NCBI GenBank assembly: GCA_900544995.1
Contig: UQXC01000034.1
Span: 1-22,493, forward strand
Source of the DNA: an uncultured Collinsella sp.
GTDB taxonomy: Bacteria > Actinomycetota > Coriobacteriia > Coriobacteriales > Coriobacteriaceae
Length of the DNA stretch: 22,493 bases
Reading direction: 5' to 3'
The position numbers were made by a program, and so were the translations under genes. The notes beneath the pieces are model-generated. The model had not been told where the DNA came from and ran no database searches. It worked only from the letters and a program-made list of their open reading frames with translations. The first letter of the stretch is position 1, and every line of letters starts with the position of its first letter. This document shows positions 15,674 to 22,493 of this stretch, piece after piece.

Positions 15674-16390
15674 TTACTTTCGGCAGCCCTCTTTCCAAGC
15701 CTCGGCCGCAACCTTCCAGCGTAAGCGCAAGTCGCGCTCGCGGTCGATGAACATGATGGCAAACGCGACAAACAGCAGCAAGCTCGCCACGACGATGGCG
15801 TGCAGGCCCATGCGCTCAATACACCAGTTGCCCAACACGGCGCCAAACACAAAGGTAAAGATCACGCCAAAGTACAGCACGCCGTTTTCCAAAAAGCCGC
15901 GCTTGTGGGTGATGATGTAGTCGTCCACGTTTTGCAGCGCATTGCGCAGGTTACCGATGCACATGGTCGTGGCGATGCCGTGTCCATGTATCTTGCGGAA
16001 GCTCTCGACCTGCATGCCACAGGCAAACGAGGTGAGGCAGTTGGCGAGCAGGTTGTAACCGCCACCGGGGATAAAGCTCACGCCCAGCAAGATAACGGCT
16101 TCAAAGAACACCGTCACTTGGCGCCAGTGAATCACGCTGCCAAACCGCTCGTGAACCAGGTCGGCAAGCATAATACCCACGGCAAACGACACCACAGGGA
16201 AGAAGTAGCGCCCCGCCAGCGCCCAGTTGCCCTCCGAGATGCTCACGCCCACGAGCAAGATATTGCCCGTCTGCGCGTTGGCGAAAACATGGTCGCGCCC
16301 AATGTACGAATACACATCCATAAAGCCACCGGCGAGCGCCAAGATGATGCCCAGCTCAATAGACTCAGATATCTGTTTGGCACGCTGCAT
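15674..16390 (-). CDS. DUF1275 (YoaK) family membrane protein
   Basis: A 238-residue inner-membrane protein with about six hydrophobic segments. The family signature near the N-terminus is clear: GGFMDVYSYIGRDHVFANAQTGNILLVGVS. The later ANCLTSFACGMQVESFRKIHGHGIATTMCIGNLRN is also typical; DUF1275 proteins carry this QTGN...TGN-like arrangement twice. The molecular function of the family is not established; transport has been suggested. The ATG at 16390 was chosen because AAGGAGG lies 10 bases before it and the family homology starts there; the frame is open 50 codons further upstream into an unrelated-looking, poorly supported extension. It diverges from the YgiQ gene across about 250 bases and ends in a strong terminator. 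Family assignment firm, function unknown. Confidence 0.9.
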   Translation of the reverse strand: MQRAKQISESIELGIILALAGGFMDVYSYIGRDHVFANAQTGNILLVGVSISEGNWALAGRYFFPVVSFAVGIMLADLVHERFGSVIHWRQVTVFFEAVILLGVSFIPGGGYNLLANCLTSFACGMQVESFRKIHGHGIATTMCIGNLRNALQNVDDYIITHKRGFLENGVLYFGVIFTFVFGAVLGNWCIERMGLHAIVVASLLLFVAFAIMFIDRERDLRLRWKVAAEAWKEGCRK

Positions 16391-16567
16391 CGTCGTGCAT
16401 CCTCCTTGTTGACGACTCTCTCGTGCGTTGGCGGAGACATAGCCGCCGTTCATACTGTAACCCATTGACAACATGGCGTGCGTGCGAGACGGGTTCCCCA
16501 ACGCGCAGATACACAGTCTGGAAACAAACGACACACGCATCGACGCGCCGATCCGCCATGTACTCCA

Positions 16568-16607
16568 CCAGTCTTTTTAGCGCCGTCCCAAAAAGACTGG
16601 TTACAAT
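16568..16607 (+). promoter_or_regulatory. Inverted repeat directly upstream of a TACAAT -10 before the YgiQ gene
   Basis: CCAGTCTTTTT (16568-16578) and AAAAAGACTGG (16590-16600) are perfect 11-base inverted copies. TACAAT follows at 16602-16607, 31 bases before the GTG start. The repeat covers the space where a -35 would be, and no -35 hexamer is present, so it may be a binding site for a regulator. It is not followed by a T run and is not preceded by a plus-strand gene, so a terminator is unlikely. Confidence 0.45.
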
Positions 16608-16638
16608 TACGTGCAGCATACAAACACCGGGAGGGATC

Positions 16639-18780
16639 GTGGCAAAAAAGCCTCAGCACGCTCAGAACAACCAGCGCAGTCGGCAGGGCAAACAGGGCCA
16701 GCAGCAAAAGCGCAGCGGTAAGGCGCAGGCCACGGTCGCCCGCACCAAGCATTCCCAAGCGACGCCCGCCCGCCCCTGGCGACCGGGCCGCGATAAGTTC
16801 CTCCCCGTCAGCCGCGCCGACATGGATGCGCGCGGCTGGGACCAGTGCGACTTTGTCTACATCTGCGGCGACGCCTACGTAGACCACCCCAGCTTTGGCA
16901 TGGCCATCGTCAGCCGCGTCCTCGACGCGCACGGCTACAAAGTGGGCATCATCTGCCAGCCCGACTGGACCGACCCCGCCAGCATCACCGTGCTCGGCGA
17001 GCCGCGCCTGGGCTTCCTCGTCAGCGCCGGCAACATGGACTCCATGGTCAACCACTATTCGGTGACCAAGCACCGCCGCCACACCGACGCCTACACGCCC
17101 GGTGGCGATGAGGGGCGCCGTCCCAACCGAGCCGTCACGGTCTACGGCAACCTTATCCGTCAGACGTTCAAGGACGCCCCCATCATCATCGGCGGCATCG
17201 AGGCAAGCCTGCGCCGCCTGGCCCACTACGATTACTGGCAGGACAAGCTCAAGCGCTCGGTACTGCTCGACTCGGGCGCCGACATCCTCATCTACGGCAT
17301 GGGCGAGCACGCGATTGTCGAGATCGCCGACGCGCTCGACGCGGGACTGCCCGTCGATCAGATCACCTATATCAACGGCACCGTCTACCGCACCAGCTCG
17401 CTCGACGAGGTCTACGACTACGACCTGCTTCCCAGCTGGGACGACCTTGCCGCCGACAAGCTCAACTACGCGCGCAGCTTTAACGTGCAGCAGCAGAATA
17501 TGGACCCCATCACCGGACATCGCCTGGTAGAGCCCTACCCCAATAGCGTCTATGTGGTACAGAACCCGCCGTCGGCGACACTCACCACCAACGAGATGGA
17601 CGAGGTGGCCGAACTCCCCTACGCACGCGATTGGCATCCCGATTACGACGCGGCGGGCGGCGTGCCGGCCTTTGCCGAGATCAAGTTTTCCATTAGCTCA
17701 AACCGCGGCTGTTTTGGCGAGTGCTCGTTTTGCGCCCTCACCTTCCACCAGGGACGCGTGCTGCAGATGCGCAGCCACGACTCGATCATGCGCGAGGCCG
17801 AGCTGCTCACGCACGACCCCGAGTTTAAGGGCTACATCAACGACGTGGGCGGCCCGACGGCAAACTTTAGCCGCCCGGCCTGCGACAAGCAGCTCAAGCA
17901 CGGCGTGTGCAAGAACAAGCGCTGCCTGTGGCCGAGCGTATGCAAGAACATGGTGGTCGACGAGAGCGGCTACACGCAGCTGTTGCGCGACCTGCGCCGG
18001 CTGCCGGGCGTCAAAAAAGTCTTCGTGCGCAGCGGCATCCGCTTTGACTACACCATGGCCGATGCCTCGGACGAGTTTTTACGCGAGCTGTTGGAGCACC
18101 ATGTCTCGGGCCAGCTGCGCGTAGCGCCCGAGCACGTGAGCGACGCGGTGCTGTCCGTGATGGGCAAACCGAGCCGAGCCGTCTACGATGCGTTCTGCCG
18201 TAAATTTGAGCGCTTGAACCGCGAATACGGACTCAAGCAGTACGTGGTGCCGTACCTAATCTCGAGCCACCCCGGCTCGACGATGAAGGAAGCCGTGGAC
18301 CTTGCCGAGGCCGTGCGCGACATGGGCTACATGCCCGAGCAGGTGCAGGACTTCTACCCCACCCCGTCCACCATGTCAACGTGCATGTACTACACCGGCG
18401 TGGACCCACGCACCATGCAGCCAATCTACGTGGCACGCGACCCGCACGAGAAGGCCATGCAGCGTGCGCTCATCCAGTATCGCAAGCCCGAGAACTACAA
18501 GCTCGTGCGCGAGGCACTGGAAAAGGCCGGCCGTCGCGATCTGATCGGCTACACCAAGCATTGCCTGATTCGCCCCGTGCCCCCGCGCCCGGGCGAGACA
18601 TCTGCTGGCGGTGGGCATGGCACCGGCAAGAAGGGCGGCAAGCCGCATGGCGGCGGTGCCGGCAAGGGGCCTAAAGGCAGCAAGGGGCACAGCGGCATGT
18701 CGCGCGCGCAAAACACTGCCGGGCGCAACCGTGCAGCTCAGGGGCGTCAGGGTGCCAACAGCGGCGGTCGTCGCAACTAG
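16639..18780 (+). CDS. YgiQ family radical SAM protein
   Basis: A 713-residue member of the YgiQ family (E. coli YgiQ, 739 residues), iron-sulfur enzymes that cleave S-adenosylmethionine; the substrate of this group is not established. The cluster cysteines are C358, C362 and C365 in CFGECSFC. The family's N-terminal domain begins with FLPVSRADMDARGWDQCDFVYICGDAYVDHPSFG and includes IIGGIEASLRRLAHYDYW. The end of the core has the EQVQDFYPTPSTMSTCMYYTG segment. The start is the GTG at 16639, preceded by GGGAGG 4 bases upstream; the frame is open 72 codons further back, but that stretch has no homology. Both ends are low-complexity and basic: about 40 residues rich in Gln, Lys and Arg at the start, and a Gly/Lys/Arg/His-rich tail of about 60 residues. 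The stop codon overlaps that of the opposite gene. Confidence 0.95.
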   Translation: MAKKPQHAQNNQRSRQGKQGQQQKRSGKAQATVARTKHSQATPARPWRPGRDKFLPVSRADMDARGWDQCDFVYICGDAYVDHPSFGMAIVSRVLDAHGYKVGIICQPDWTDPASITVLGEPRLGFLVSAGNMDSMVNHYSVTKHRRHTDAYTPGGDEGRRPNRAVTVYGNLIRQTFKDAPIIIGGIEASLRRLAHYDYWQDKLKRSVLLDSGADILIYGMGEHAIVEIADALDAGLPVDQITYINGTVYRTSSLDEVYDYDLLPSWDDLAADKLNYARSFNVQQQNMDPITGHRLVEPYPNSVYVVQNPPSATLTTNEMDEVAELPYARDWHPDYDAAGGVPAFAEIKFSISSNRGCFGECSFCALTFHQGRVLQMRSHDSIMREAELLTHDPEFKGYINDVGGPTANFSRPACDKQLKHGVCKNKRCLWPSVCKNMVVDESGYTQLLRDLRRLPGVKKVFVRSGIRFDYTMADASDEFLRELLEHHVSGQLRVAPEHVSDAVLSVMGKPSRAVYDAFCRKFERLNREYGLKQYVVPYLISSHPGSTMKEAVDLAEAVRDMGYMPEQVQDFYPTPSTMSTCMYYTGVDPRTMQPIYVARDPHEKAMQRALIQYRKPENYKLVREALEKAGRRDLIGYTKHCLIRPVPPRPGETSAGGGHGTGKKGGKPHGGGAGKGPKGSKGHSGMSRAQNTAGRNRAAQGRQGANSGGRRN

Positions 18781-19688
18781 GGCAGCGGTGCGCTCGCAGC
18801 GTCCATCCCACACGCGTGGCGCAACGAATGCATTGCCTCAACGAGGATGACACCGGCGATAGCGACCGCAATTGCCACGTCGAGAGGCGTGTTTACAAAC
18901 CAAAGCAACGTCATGAGATACGACCCGGCATTAAAGGCAAAGTGCAGCAGGATCGTGTAGCGGAGCTTTCCGGTCGTCACGAGCACCCAACCAAAGATGA
19001 GGCCGGCGGCACCCGCGTAGCAACCCTGTACCCAATTCATGTGCATAAAACCGAAGATTGCCGCCTGCAGCACAATCGCCGCGGCGATACCCCACGTGCT
19101 TGGGGCCGCCCAGGGCACCATGGCGCCGTCCTGCGCGCTCGCACGACGCCGGCGCTTCCAAAGTGGACGGCACTGCGGATTAAACGCTCGGAGCGAAAAC
19201 TCAAAAATAATGCCGCGTACCAGCAGCTCTTCACAAAATGGGGCGCCGAACACCGTAGTCAGGACGGCGAGATAGCTGGTGTCGCCCATGCCTGTTTCCT
19301 CGACAAGCTCGCTGTAGTCGGCCGCCGCCTCGGGCAGCAGCGACAGCACGGCGTCGGTCACGTAGCCAACGACCACCTGCAGGGCCAGGCCAATCACGAT
19401 AACGCAGGCGATGCGTTTCCATGTCCCACGCGCTCCCCCGCCGAGCGGATGCGCGCTTTGCCGGCGTGCCATAAACGAACGCGGCCACAGATAACGCCAC
19501 CACAGCAGCGCCATCAAAAACGACGCCGTCTGAGCGACGGCTTGAAACCATTGAATATCGAGGCTGTCGATCGGGAAACCCGTCAGCGCCGACACGATGT
19601 CCAGCGCGGAGAACAAAACCATGCTCAGGACAATATCGGCAGCGACGACGCCAAAACAGGCAAGCGCCCAAACCAGCGCATTGAGCAT
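18777..19688 (-). CDS. CPBP family intramembrane glutamic endopeptidase
   Basis: A 303-residue membrane protein of the CAAX protease and bacteriocin-processing (ABI/Rce1) family. The three active-site motifs are visible: the double glutamate in FCEELLVRGIIFE (E153, E154), FGFMHMNW (histidine near 216) and HFAFNAGS near the C-terminus. At least six hydrophobic stretches are spread along the chain. The ATG at 19688 has GGGGGGAGG 5 bases upstream; an ATG nine codons earlier overlaps the stop of the antitoxin-like gene and lacks such a site. The gap of 23 bases to that gene suggests co-transcription. Some family members give self-immunity to bacteriocins; the natural substrate here is unknown. 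Its stop codon shares the palindrome CTAG with that of the YgiQ gene. Confidence 0.9.
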   Translation of the reverse strand: MLNALVWALACFGVVAADIVLSMVLFSALDIVSALTGFPIDSLDIQWFQAVAQTASFLMALLWWRYLWPRSFMARRQSAHPLGGGARGTWKRIACVIVIGLALQVVVGYVTDAVLSLLPEAAADYSELVEETGMGDTSYLAVLTTVFGAPFCEELLVRGIIFEFSLRAFNPQCRPLWKRRRRASAQDGAMVPWAAPSTWGIAAAIVLQAAIFGFMHMNWVQGCYAGAAGLIFGWVLVTTGKLRYTILLHFAFNAGSYLMTLLWFVNTPLDVAIAVAIAGVILVEAMHSLRHACGMDAASAPLP

Positions 19689-19698
19689 GCCGACCTCC

Positions 19699-19744
19699 CC
19701 CCAACGACTAGTCATTGGGGACGTTCTTCAACGACTAGCTGTTG
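19699..19744. repeat. Two near-palindromes sharing CAACGACTAG at the antitoxin/protease boundary
   Basis: The first, CCCCAACGACTAGTCATTGGGG (written here only to give its ends; 19699-19720), is a 22-base palindrome with one mismatched pair. The second, CAACGACTAGCTGTTG (19729-19744), is a weaker palindrome. Both contain CAACGACTAG, offset by 27 bases. The spacer includes GGGGACGTTCTT, again with the GGGGAC word of other repeats in the window. The element encodes the last residues of the antitoxin-like protein and runs up to the ribosome binding site of the protease gene. Confidence 0.6.
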
Positions 19745-19933
19745 GAGACAGTCTTTGCCAAAGGCCCCGCTGGGCGAGATGTCGAACGGGAAGGTGCCGC
19801 AGCGATTGAACGCAGCGATAAACATGCGGATGGCGTTGGACGGCGTGGTGCCCACGAGCTGGGTTGCCGCCGCGAAGGCTGCCTTCTCCTCGGGCAAGAC
19901 CTTCGCGACTACGGGGGTCATGTGTTCTGCCAT
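19712..19933 (-). CDS. RelB/DinJ-like antitoxin, no toxin gene adjacent
   Basis: A 73-residue protein resembling the ribbon-helix-helix antitoxins RelB and DinJ. It has the pattern of an N-terminal strand (VVAKVLPEEKAAFAAATQLVG), the second helix with TPSNAIRMFIAAF, and the GTFPFDI motif that normally leads into the toxin-binding region. In complete systems a RelE, YafQ or similar toxin gene follows or overlaps; here the next gene is a CPBP membrane protease, so this is an orphan or has been recruited as a repressor. The ATG at 19933 has AAGGA 7 bases upstream; the frame is open further but only with a TTG start and no homology. The last dozen codons lie in the CAACGACTAG repeat and may not be original sequence. 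The family call is based on a short protein. Confidence 0.75.
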   Translation of the reverse strand: MAEHMTPVVAKVLPEEKAAFAAATQLVGTTPSNAIRMFIAAFNRCGTFPFDISPSGAFGKDCLQQLVVEERPQ

Positions 19934-19968
19934 GGCGCTTCCTTTTTGAAACGACGGTAGTGCGGATA

Positions 19969-20025
19969 GATGCGGGCCACGCGGCTGGGCGACGGGCTGT
20001 GAAGGCAACCCGATTGGCCCGCATC
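19969..20025 (-). promoter_or_regulatory. Structured leader before the antitoxin-like gene
   Basis: GATGCGGGCCA (19969-19979) and TGGCCCGCATC (20015-20025) are perfect 11-base inverted copies enclosing 35 bases, within which CGGG and CCCG can form a smaller stem. The structure lies 36-92 bases upstream of the antitoxin-like ATG, between it and the putative operator, so it would be in the 5' untranslated RNA. It does not match a riboswitch class I recognise. Confidence 0.55.
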
Positions 20026-20047
20026 CGGAGTTTGTTTCTGCGGCTTT

Positions 20048-20076
20048 GGTATTACTTGGTAATCCAAAGTATTACC
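20048..20076 (-). promoter_or_regulatory. Operator-like triple repeat upstream of the antitoxin-like gene
   Basis: GGTATTAC (20048-20055), GGTAATCC (20058-20065) and GTATTACC (20069-20076) lie in succession. GGTAAT (20058-20063) and ATTACC (20071-20076) form a perfect inverted repeat with a 7-base spacer. A TAATAC usable as a reverse-strand -10 lies inside. Closely spaced half-sites over a promoter are usual for self-repressing ribbon-helix-helix antitoxins, so autoregulation is a reasonable hypothesis. Confidence 0.5.
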
Positions 20077-20105
20077 CCGCAGATAGAATACCATACCTAA
20101 CCCTA

Positions 20106-20129
20106 TGGGGACGGAGAAAAAACGGATCA
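20106..20129. repeat. Single arm of a family B repeat
   Basis: The 24 bases match one arm of the family B palindrome at 8398-8482 (GGGGACGGAG, an A-rich spacer, CGGATCA), differing only in the A/G run. The opposite arm is absent. It lies 20 bases after the stop of the permease-ATPase gene. On the reverse strand it supplies a run of six T, but no hairpin precedes it, so it is not a good terminator. Confidence 0.75.
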
Positions 20130-20149
20130 TTTTGTTGCTGAGTAAGTAT

Positions 20150-21529
20150 TTAGAGCGTGACGATGTCCGAGATATTGAGGGCCTGAGCGTCGACGGCATC
20201 GTGCGTAGCAAGCAACAGCATGCGGCCGTCGAGCAAGTCGAGCACGACCTCGGCGCATGCGTCGCGCGCAGCGGTATCTAGGCCGGTAAAGGGCTCGTCC
20301 AGAATCACCGCGTCGCCTGGGCACAGCAGGGCTCGGGCAATCTCGACGCGACGGCGCTGCCCGCCCGAGAGCTCGGCCACACGAGCATGCACATCGACCC
20401 CCGGCACCAGCAGGCGCAACAGGGCCGCGGCACTCGAGGCGTCCACGCGCGCGTCGGCGCACACCAGCACGTTATCCAAAGCCGAGGCGCCCTCTACCAG
20501 GCGCACATCCTGAAACACCATGGAGCACGGCGCGCACTCCCCCGCCGCCAGCGCAAGCAGCGTCGACTTGCCCACGCCCGAGGTGCCCATCACGCAGATA
20601 CGCCCGCCCGCGGGCACGCGAAGCACCAGTCCGCCGAGCGCCGGCGCCCAGGGCGCACGATCGCCCACGGCGAGCGCAAGCTCCGCAGCAGCGCCGGCGC
20701 CAGCAGAGTCGCCCGAACGCCCGCGAGTACCACGCCCATGTGCCCACACGGCAGCACGCCACGCTGCGGGCCCCGAAGCCCGCAGCAGCCACACCAGCAC
20801 ACGCTCGCATGCCCACGATGCCGCCACGACTAGCACGGTCCAAGCCAGCAGGTCAGCCGTCTCGATGAGCAGCTTCGCCTGATAGATGCGCTCGCCCACG
20901 GTGCCCGTCGCCATGCCGATCAGCTCAGCCGCCACGCCGGCCTTCCAGCTCATGCCAATCACGGCGCGGGCACACGAAAGCACAAACGGCAGGACTTCGC
21001 GCCAAGTGTGGGCGAAGAACAGTCGCCAGCCCCGCACGCCATGCAGGCGAAACATCTGCTCCAGTGGCTTATCCGCTTGCGCCAAACCCTCAACCAGCGA
21101 GAAATACACGCCCGGCAGCGCCATCAAAAAGACCGCGGCGATGCTCACGCGCGCCGACCCCAGCCAAATGAGCAGCAGGACCACCACGCAGGCAACCGGC
21201 GTCGCCTTAACAAACGAAAGCGCCGGCGCCACCAGGCGGGCAAACGTCCGCGACCGCACCGAGACTCCCGCCAGCACGCCGCCGCACACCGCGGCAAGCG
21301 CCAGCCCGCCCAAGATTCGCGCGCCTGATCCCACCAGGATCGCCCACGTGCCGGCATCGCATACCAGCCGCAGCAACGCCACCACAACAGCACCCGGACC
21401 CGGCAAAATCAGCGGCTGTGCCACCAGCGCCGCCGCGAAGACCCACACGGCAAGCCAAAAGGCGGCAACGGCACCTGCTGCCGCCACCGCCTTCATACGC
21501 TCTGTCATATGTCGAGCAAACGCACGCAC
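20150..21529 (-). CDS. Fused ABC importer permease and ATPase (NitT/TauT type)
   Basis: One 459-residue chain carries both the membrane and ATPase parts of an importer that are normally separate proteins. Residues 1-255 are a SsuC/TauC-like permease with about six membrane segments and an EAA-type loop (about 157-182) that contacts the ATPase. After a linker of about 35 residues, the ATPase has Walker A GTSGVGKST (315-323), Q-loop glutamine 340, signature LSGGQ (387-391), Walker B VILDEP (408-413) and switch histidine 443. Only 17 residues separate Walker A from the Q-loop glutamine; about 35-40 is usual, so the ATPase lacks part of its beta subdomain. Start: GTG at 21529 with GGAG 6 bases upstream, overlapping the stop of the binding-protein gene; coupling is likely. 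Substrate unknown; sulfonate, nitrate or a thiamine precursor are all possible for this type. Confidence 0.9.
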   Translation of the reverse strand: MRAFARHMTERMKAVAAAGAVAAFWLAVWVFAAALVAQPLILPGPGAVVVALLRLVCDAGTWAILVGSGARILGGLALAAVCGGVLAGVSVRSRTFARLVAPALSFVKATPVACVVVLLLIWLGSARVSIAAVFLMALPGVYFSLVEGLAQADKPLEQMFRLHGVRGWRLFFAHTWREVLPFVLSCARAVIGMSWKAGVAAELIGMATGTVGERIYQAKLLIETADLLAWTVLVVAASWACERVLVWLLRASGPAAWRAAVWAHGRGTRGRSGDSAGAGAAAELALAVGDRAPWAPALGGLVLRVPAGGRICVMGTSGVGKSTLLALAAGECAPCSMVFQDVRLVEGASALDNVLVCADARVDASSAAALLRLLVPGVDVHARVAELSGGQRRRVEIARALLCPGDAVILDEPFTGLDTAARDACAEVVLDLLDGRMLLLATHDAVDAQALNISDIVTL

Positions 21530-21532
21530 GGG

Positions 21533-22493
21533 CTACTCCATGTAGTAGAAATCATCAGCCGGGAGCTTGCCGCCCACGGCGCTCGCGTCCGCATCGGCCA
21601 GCACCTGCAGGTACCCACCGAGTGCCGCCTTCATATCCTTCCCCGTCTGGCACACGAGCATGCACCCGGGAATCGCCTTTTCGGCAATCGTGGCGTTATC
21701 CACGATGCCTGCATCGACCACGGCCTGCGCCCAGTCTGCCGGCGCCGCATTGACGGCCTTAACGCTCGCCGCATGGCAGCTCAGGAATTCCGCCACGGCC
21801 TCGGGATGCTCCTCGGCAAAGGCACGGCGCACCACGGTCACACCCGTCAGCAGGCGCGAACCCGTGTCACCTGCCAGCTCATCCCACACATCGGTCAGAC
21901 TTACCGGAGCCGACAGCTTGCCTTCGCTCTTTGCGATGGCAGCGGTCTTGAACGGCTCGGGCAGCACGCCCACGGCAGACGGATCGGCAAGCAACGCCGA
22001 CAGCACCTCGGTGGGCTCGCTCTTAAACTCAAGCGCCACCTGATCGGTCAGGCCCGCGCGCTCCAGCAGGTAGTTCATGACGTACTCCGGCGTGGTGCCC
22101 TTGCCCGTCATATAGACAGTATGGCCCGCCAGATCGCCAAACGAGGTAACGTCCGCGTTACCCGTCACTACGTTCAGCACGCCCAGCGTATTGATGTCGA
22201 TGACCTGCACCGCGCCCTCGGTCTTGTTGTAGAGCACGCTCGCCACGTTGGCGGGCACTAGGGCAATGTCAATATCGCCCTGAATGACCTTGGGCACAAT
22301 CTCGTCGGCTGCGGCGCTGATCGCAAAGTCGAACTCGTTGTCCGTGGCACCGTCGGCCGCCTGGTCCATAAACCGCACCAGACCGATCGACGTCGGACCC
22401 TTGAGCGAGGCGACGTGCACCTCGACCGGCTCTGCGGCAGCACCGGCGCCGTCCGTGGCAGCCGAGCCCGCGGCGGACCCGGCACCGGCAGCC
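21533..22493 (-). CDS. ABC transporter substrate-binding protein, NitT/TauT family (N-terminus outside window)
   Basis: The 319 visible residues are the ligand-binding part of a periplasm-side (membrane-anchored) receptor of the NitT/TauT/NMT1 class. Recognisable parts are VHVASLKGPTSIGLVRFMDQ at the first domain, GDIDIALVPANVASVLYNKTEG, NTLGVLNVVTG, and GKGTTPEYVMNYLLERAGL in the second. The first 23 residues seen are Ala/Gly/Ser-rich, as found between a lipoprotein cysteine and the folded domain, so a lipobox probably lies just beyond the window edge. The stop is 3 bases before the GTG of the permease-ATPase gene, forming an operon. The family binds small, often charged or aromatic ligands; nothing visible fixes the ligand. 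Confidence 0.92.
   Translation of the reverse strand, partial: AAGAGSAAGSAATDGAGAAAEPVEVHVASLKGPTSIGLVRFMDQAADGATDNEFDFAISAAADEIVPKVIQGDIDIALVPANVASVLYNKTEGAVQVIDINTLGVLNVVTGNADVTSFGDLAGHTVYMTGKGTTPEYVMNYLLERAGLTDQVALEFKSEPTEVLSALLADPSAVGVLPEPFKTAAIAKSEGKLSAPVSLTDVWDELAGDTGSRLLTGVTVVRRAFAEEHPEAVAEFLSCHAASVKAVNAAPADWAQAVVDAGIVDNATIAEKAIPGCMLVCQTGKDMKAALGGYLQVLADADASAVGGKLPADDFYYME

Overview
The window is a stretch of ordinary bacterial chromosome, roughly 60% GC or slightly higher, with closely packed genes on both strands. Gene content (an addB-addA pair, a FucO-type lactaldehyde reductase, a YgiQ radical SAM protein, an Rrf2 regulator beside cysK) and the protein sequences suggest a host-associated actinomycete of class Coriobacteriia, most like Collinsella. 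That assignment is inferred from gene content and composition and has not been tested by a search. No rRNA, tRNA, CRISPR array, prophage or transposase gene was found.

Layout. At 1-1329 (minus) is the N-terminal third of the DNA polymerase III alpha subunit, cut by the window edge. At 1507-8313 (minus) is addB-addA, the double-strand-break resection helicase-nuclease. A TrpR/YerC-type regulator follows at 8533-8832 (minus), then a small four-helix membrane protein of the YvlD/phage-holin-4 family at 9155-9520 (plus). At 9657-11277 a four-cysteine Rrf2 regulator (minus) diverges from cysK (plus); cysK has a clear promoter and its transcript appears to begin in a hairpin. mnmA (plus, 11457-12557) converges on an M42 aminopeptidase (minus, 12694-13737). 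A 600-bp gene-free stretch rich in repeats (13738-14341) separates the M42 gene from fucO (minus, 14342-15508). A DUF1275/YoaK membrane protein (minus) diverges from YgiQ (plus, 16639-18780), whose stop codon overlaps that of a CPBP-family membrane protease (minus). The protease lies just downstream of a small RelB/DinJ-like antitoxin with no visible toxin. The right end is an ABC importer of NitT/TauT type: a substrate-binding protein cut by the window edge, coupled to an unusual single-chain permease-ATPase.

The genes are core metabolism, repair and transport. The less ordinary content is between them. At least four kinds of palindromic element occupy the gene gaps. Family A has a constant AGTTGCGGTGAAATAG end and a variable but self-complementary inner stem. 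Family B carries GGGGACGGAG and ends in GATC-type arms. A third pair of near-palindromes shares CAACGACTAG. A fourth set carries GGAGTATTCAGC facing inwards across 232 bp. Several contain GGGAC. They look like dispersed non-coding elements or RNA hairpins and are the best candidates here for something undescribed. Secondary leads are the cysK leader, the orphan antitoxin with its structured leader and operator-like repeats, the shortened ATPase domain of the ABC fusion, and an AddB that seems to lack its iron-sulfur cysteines.
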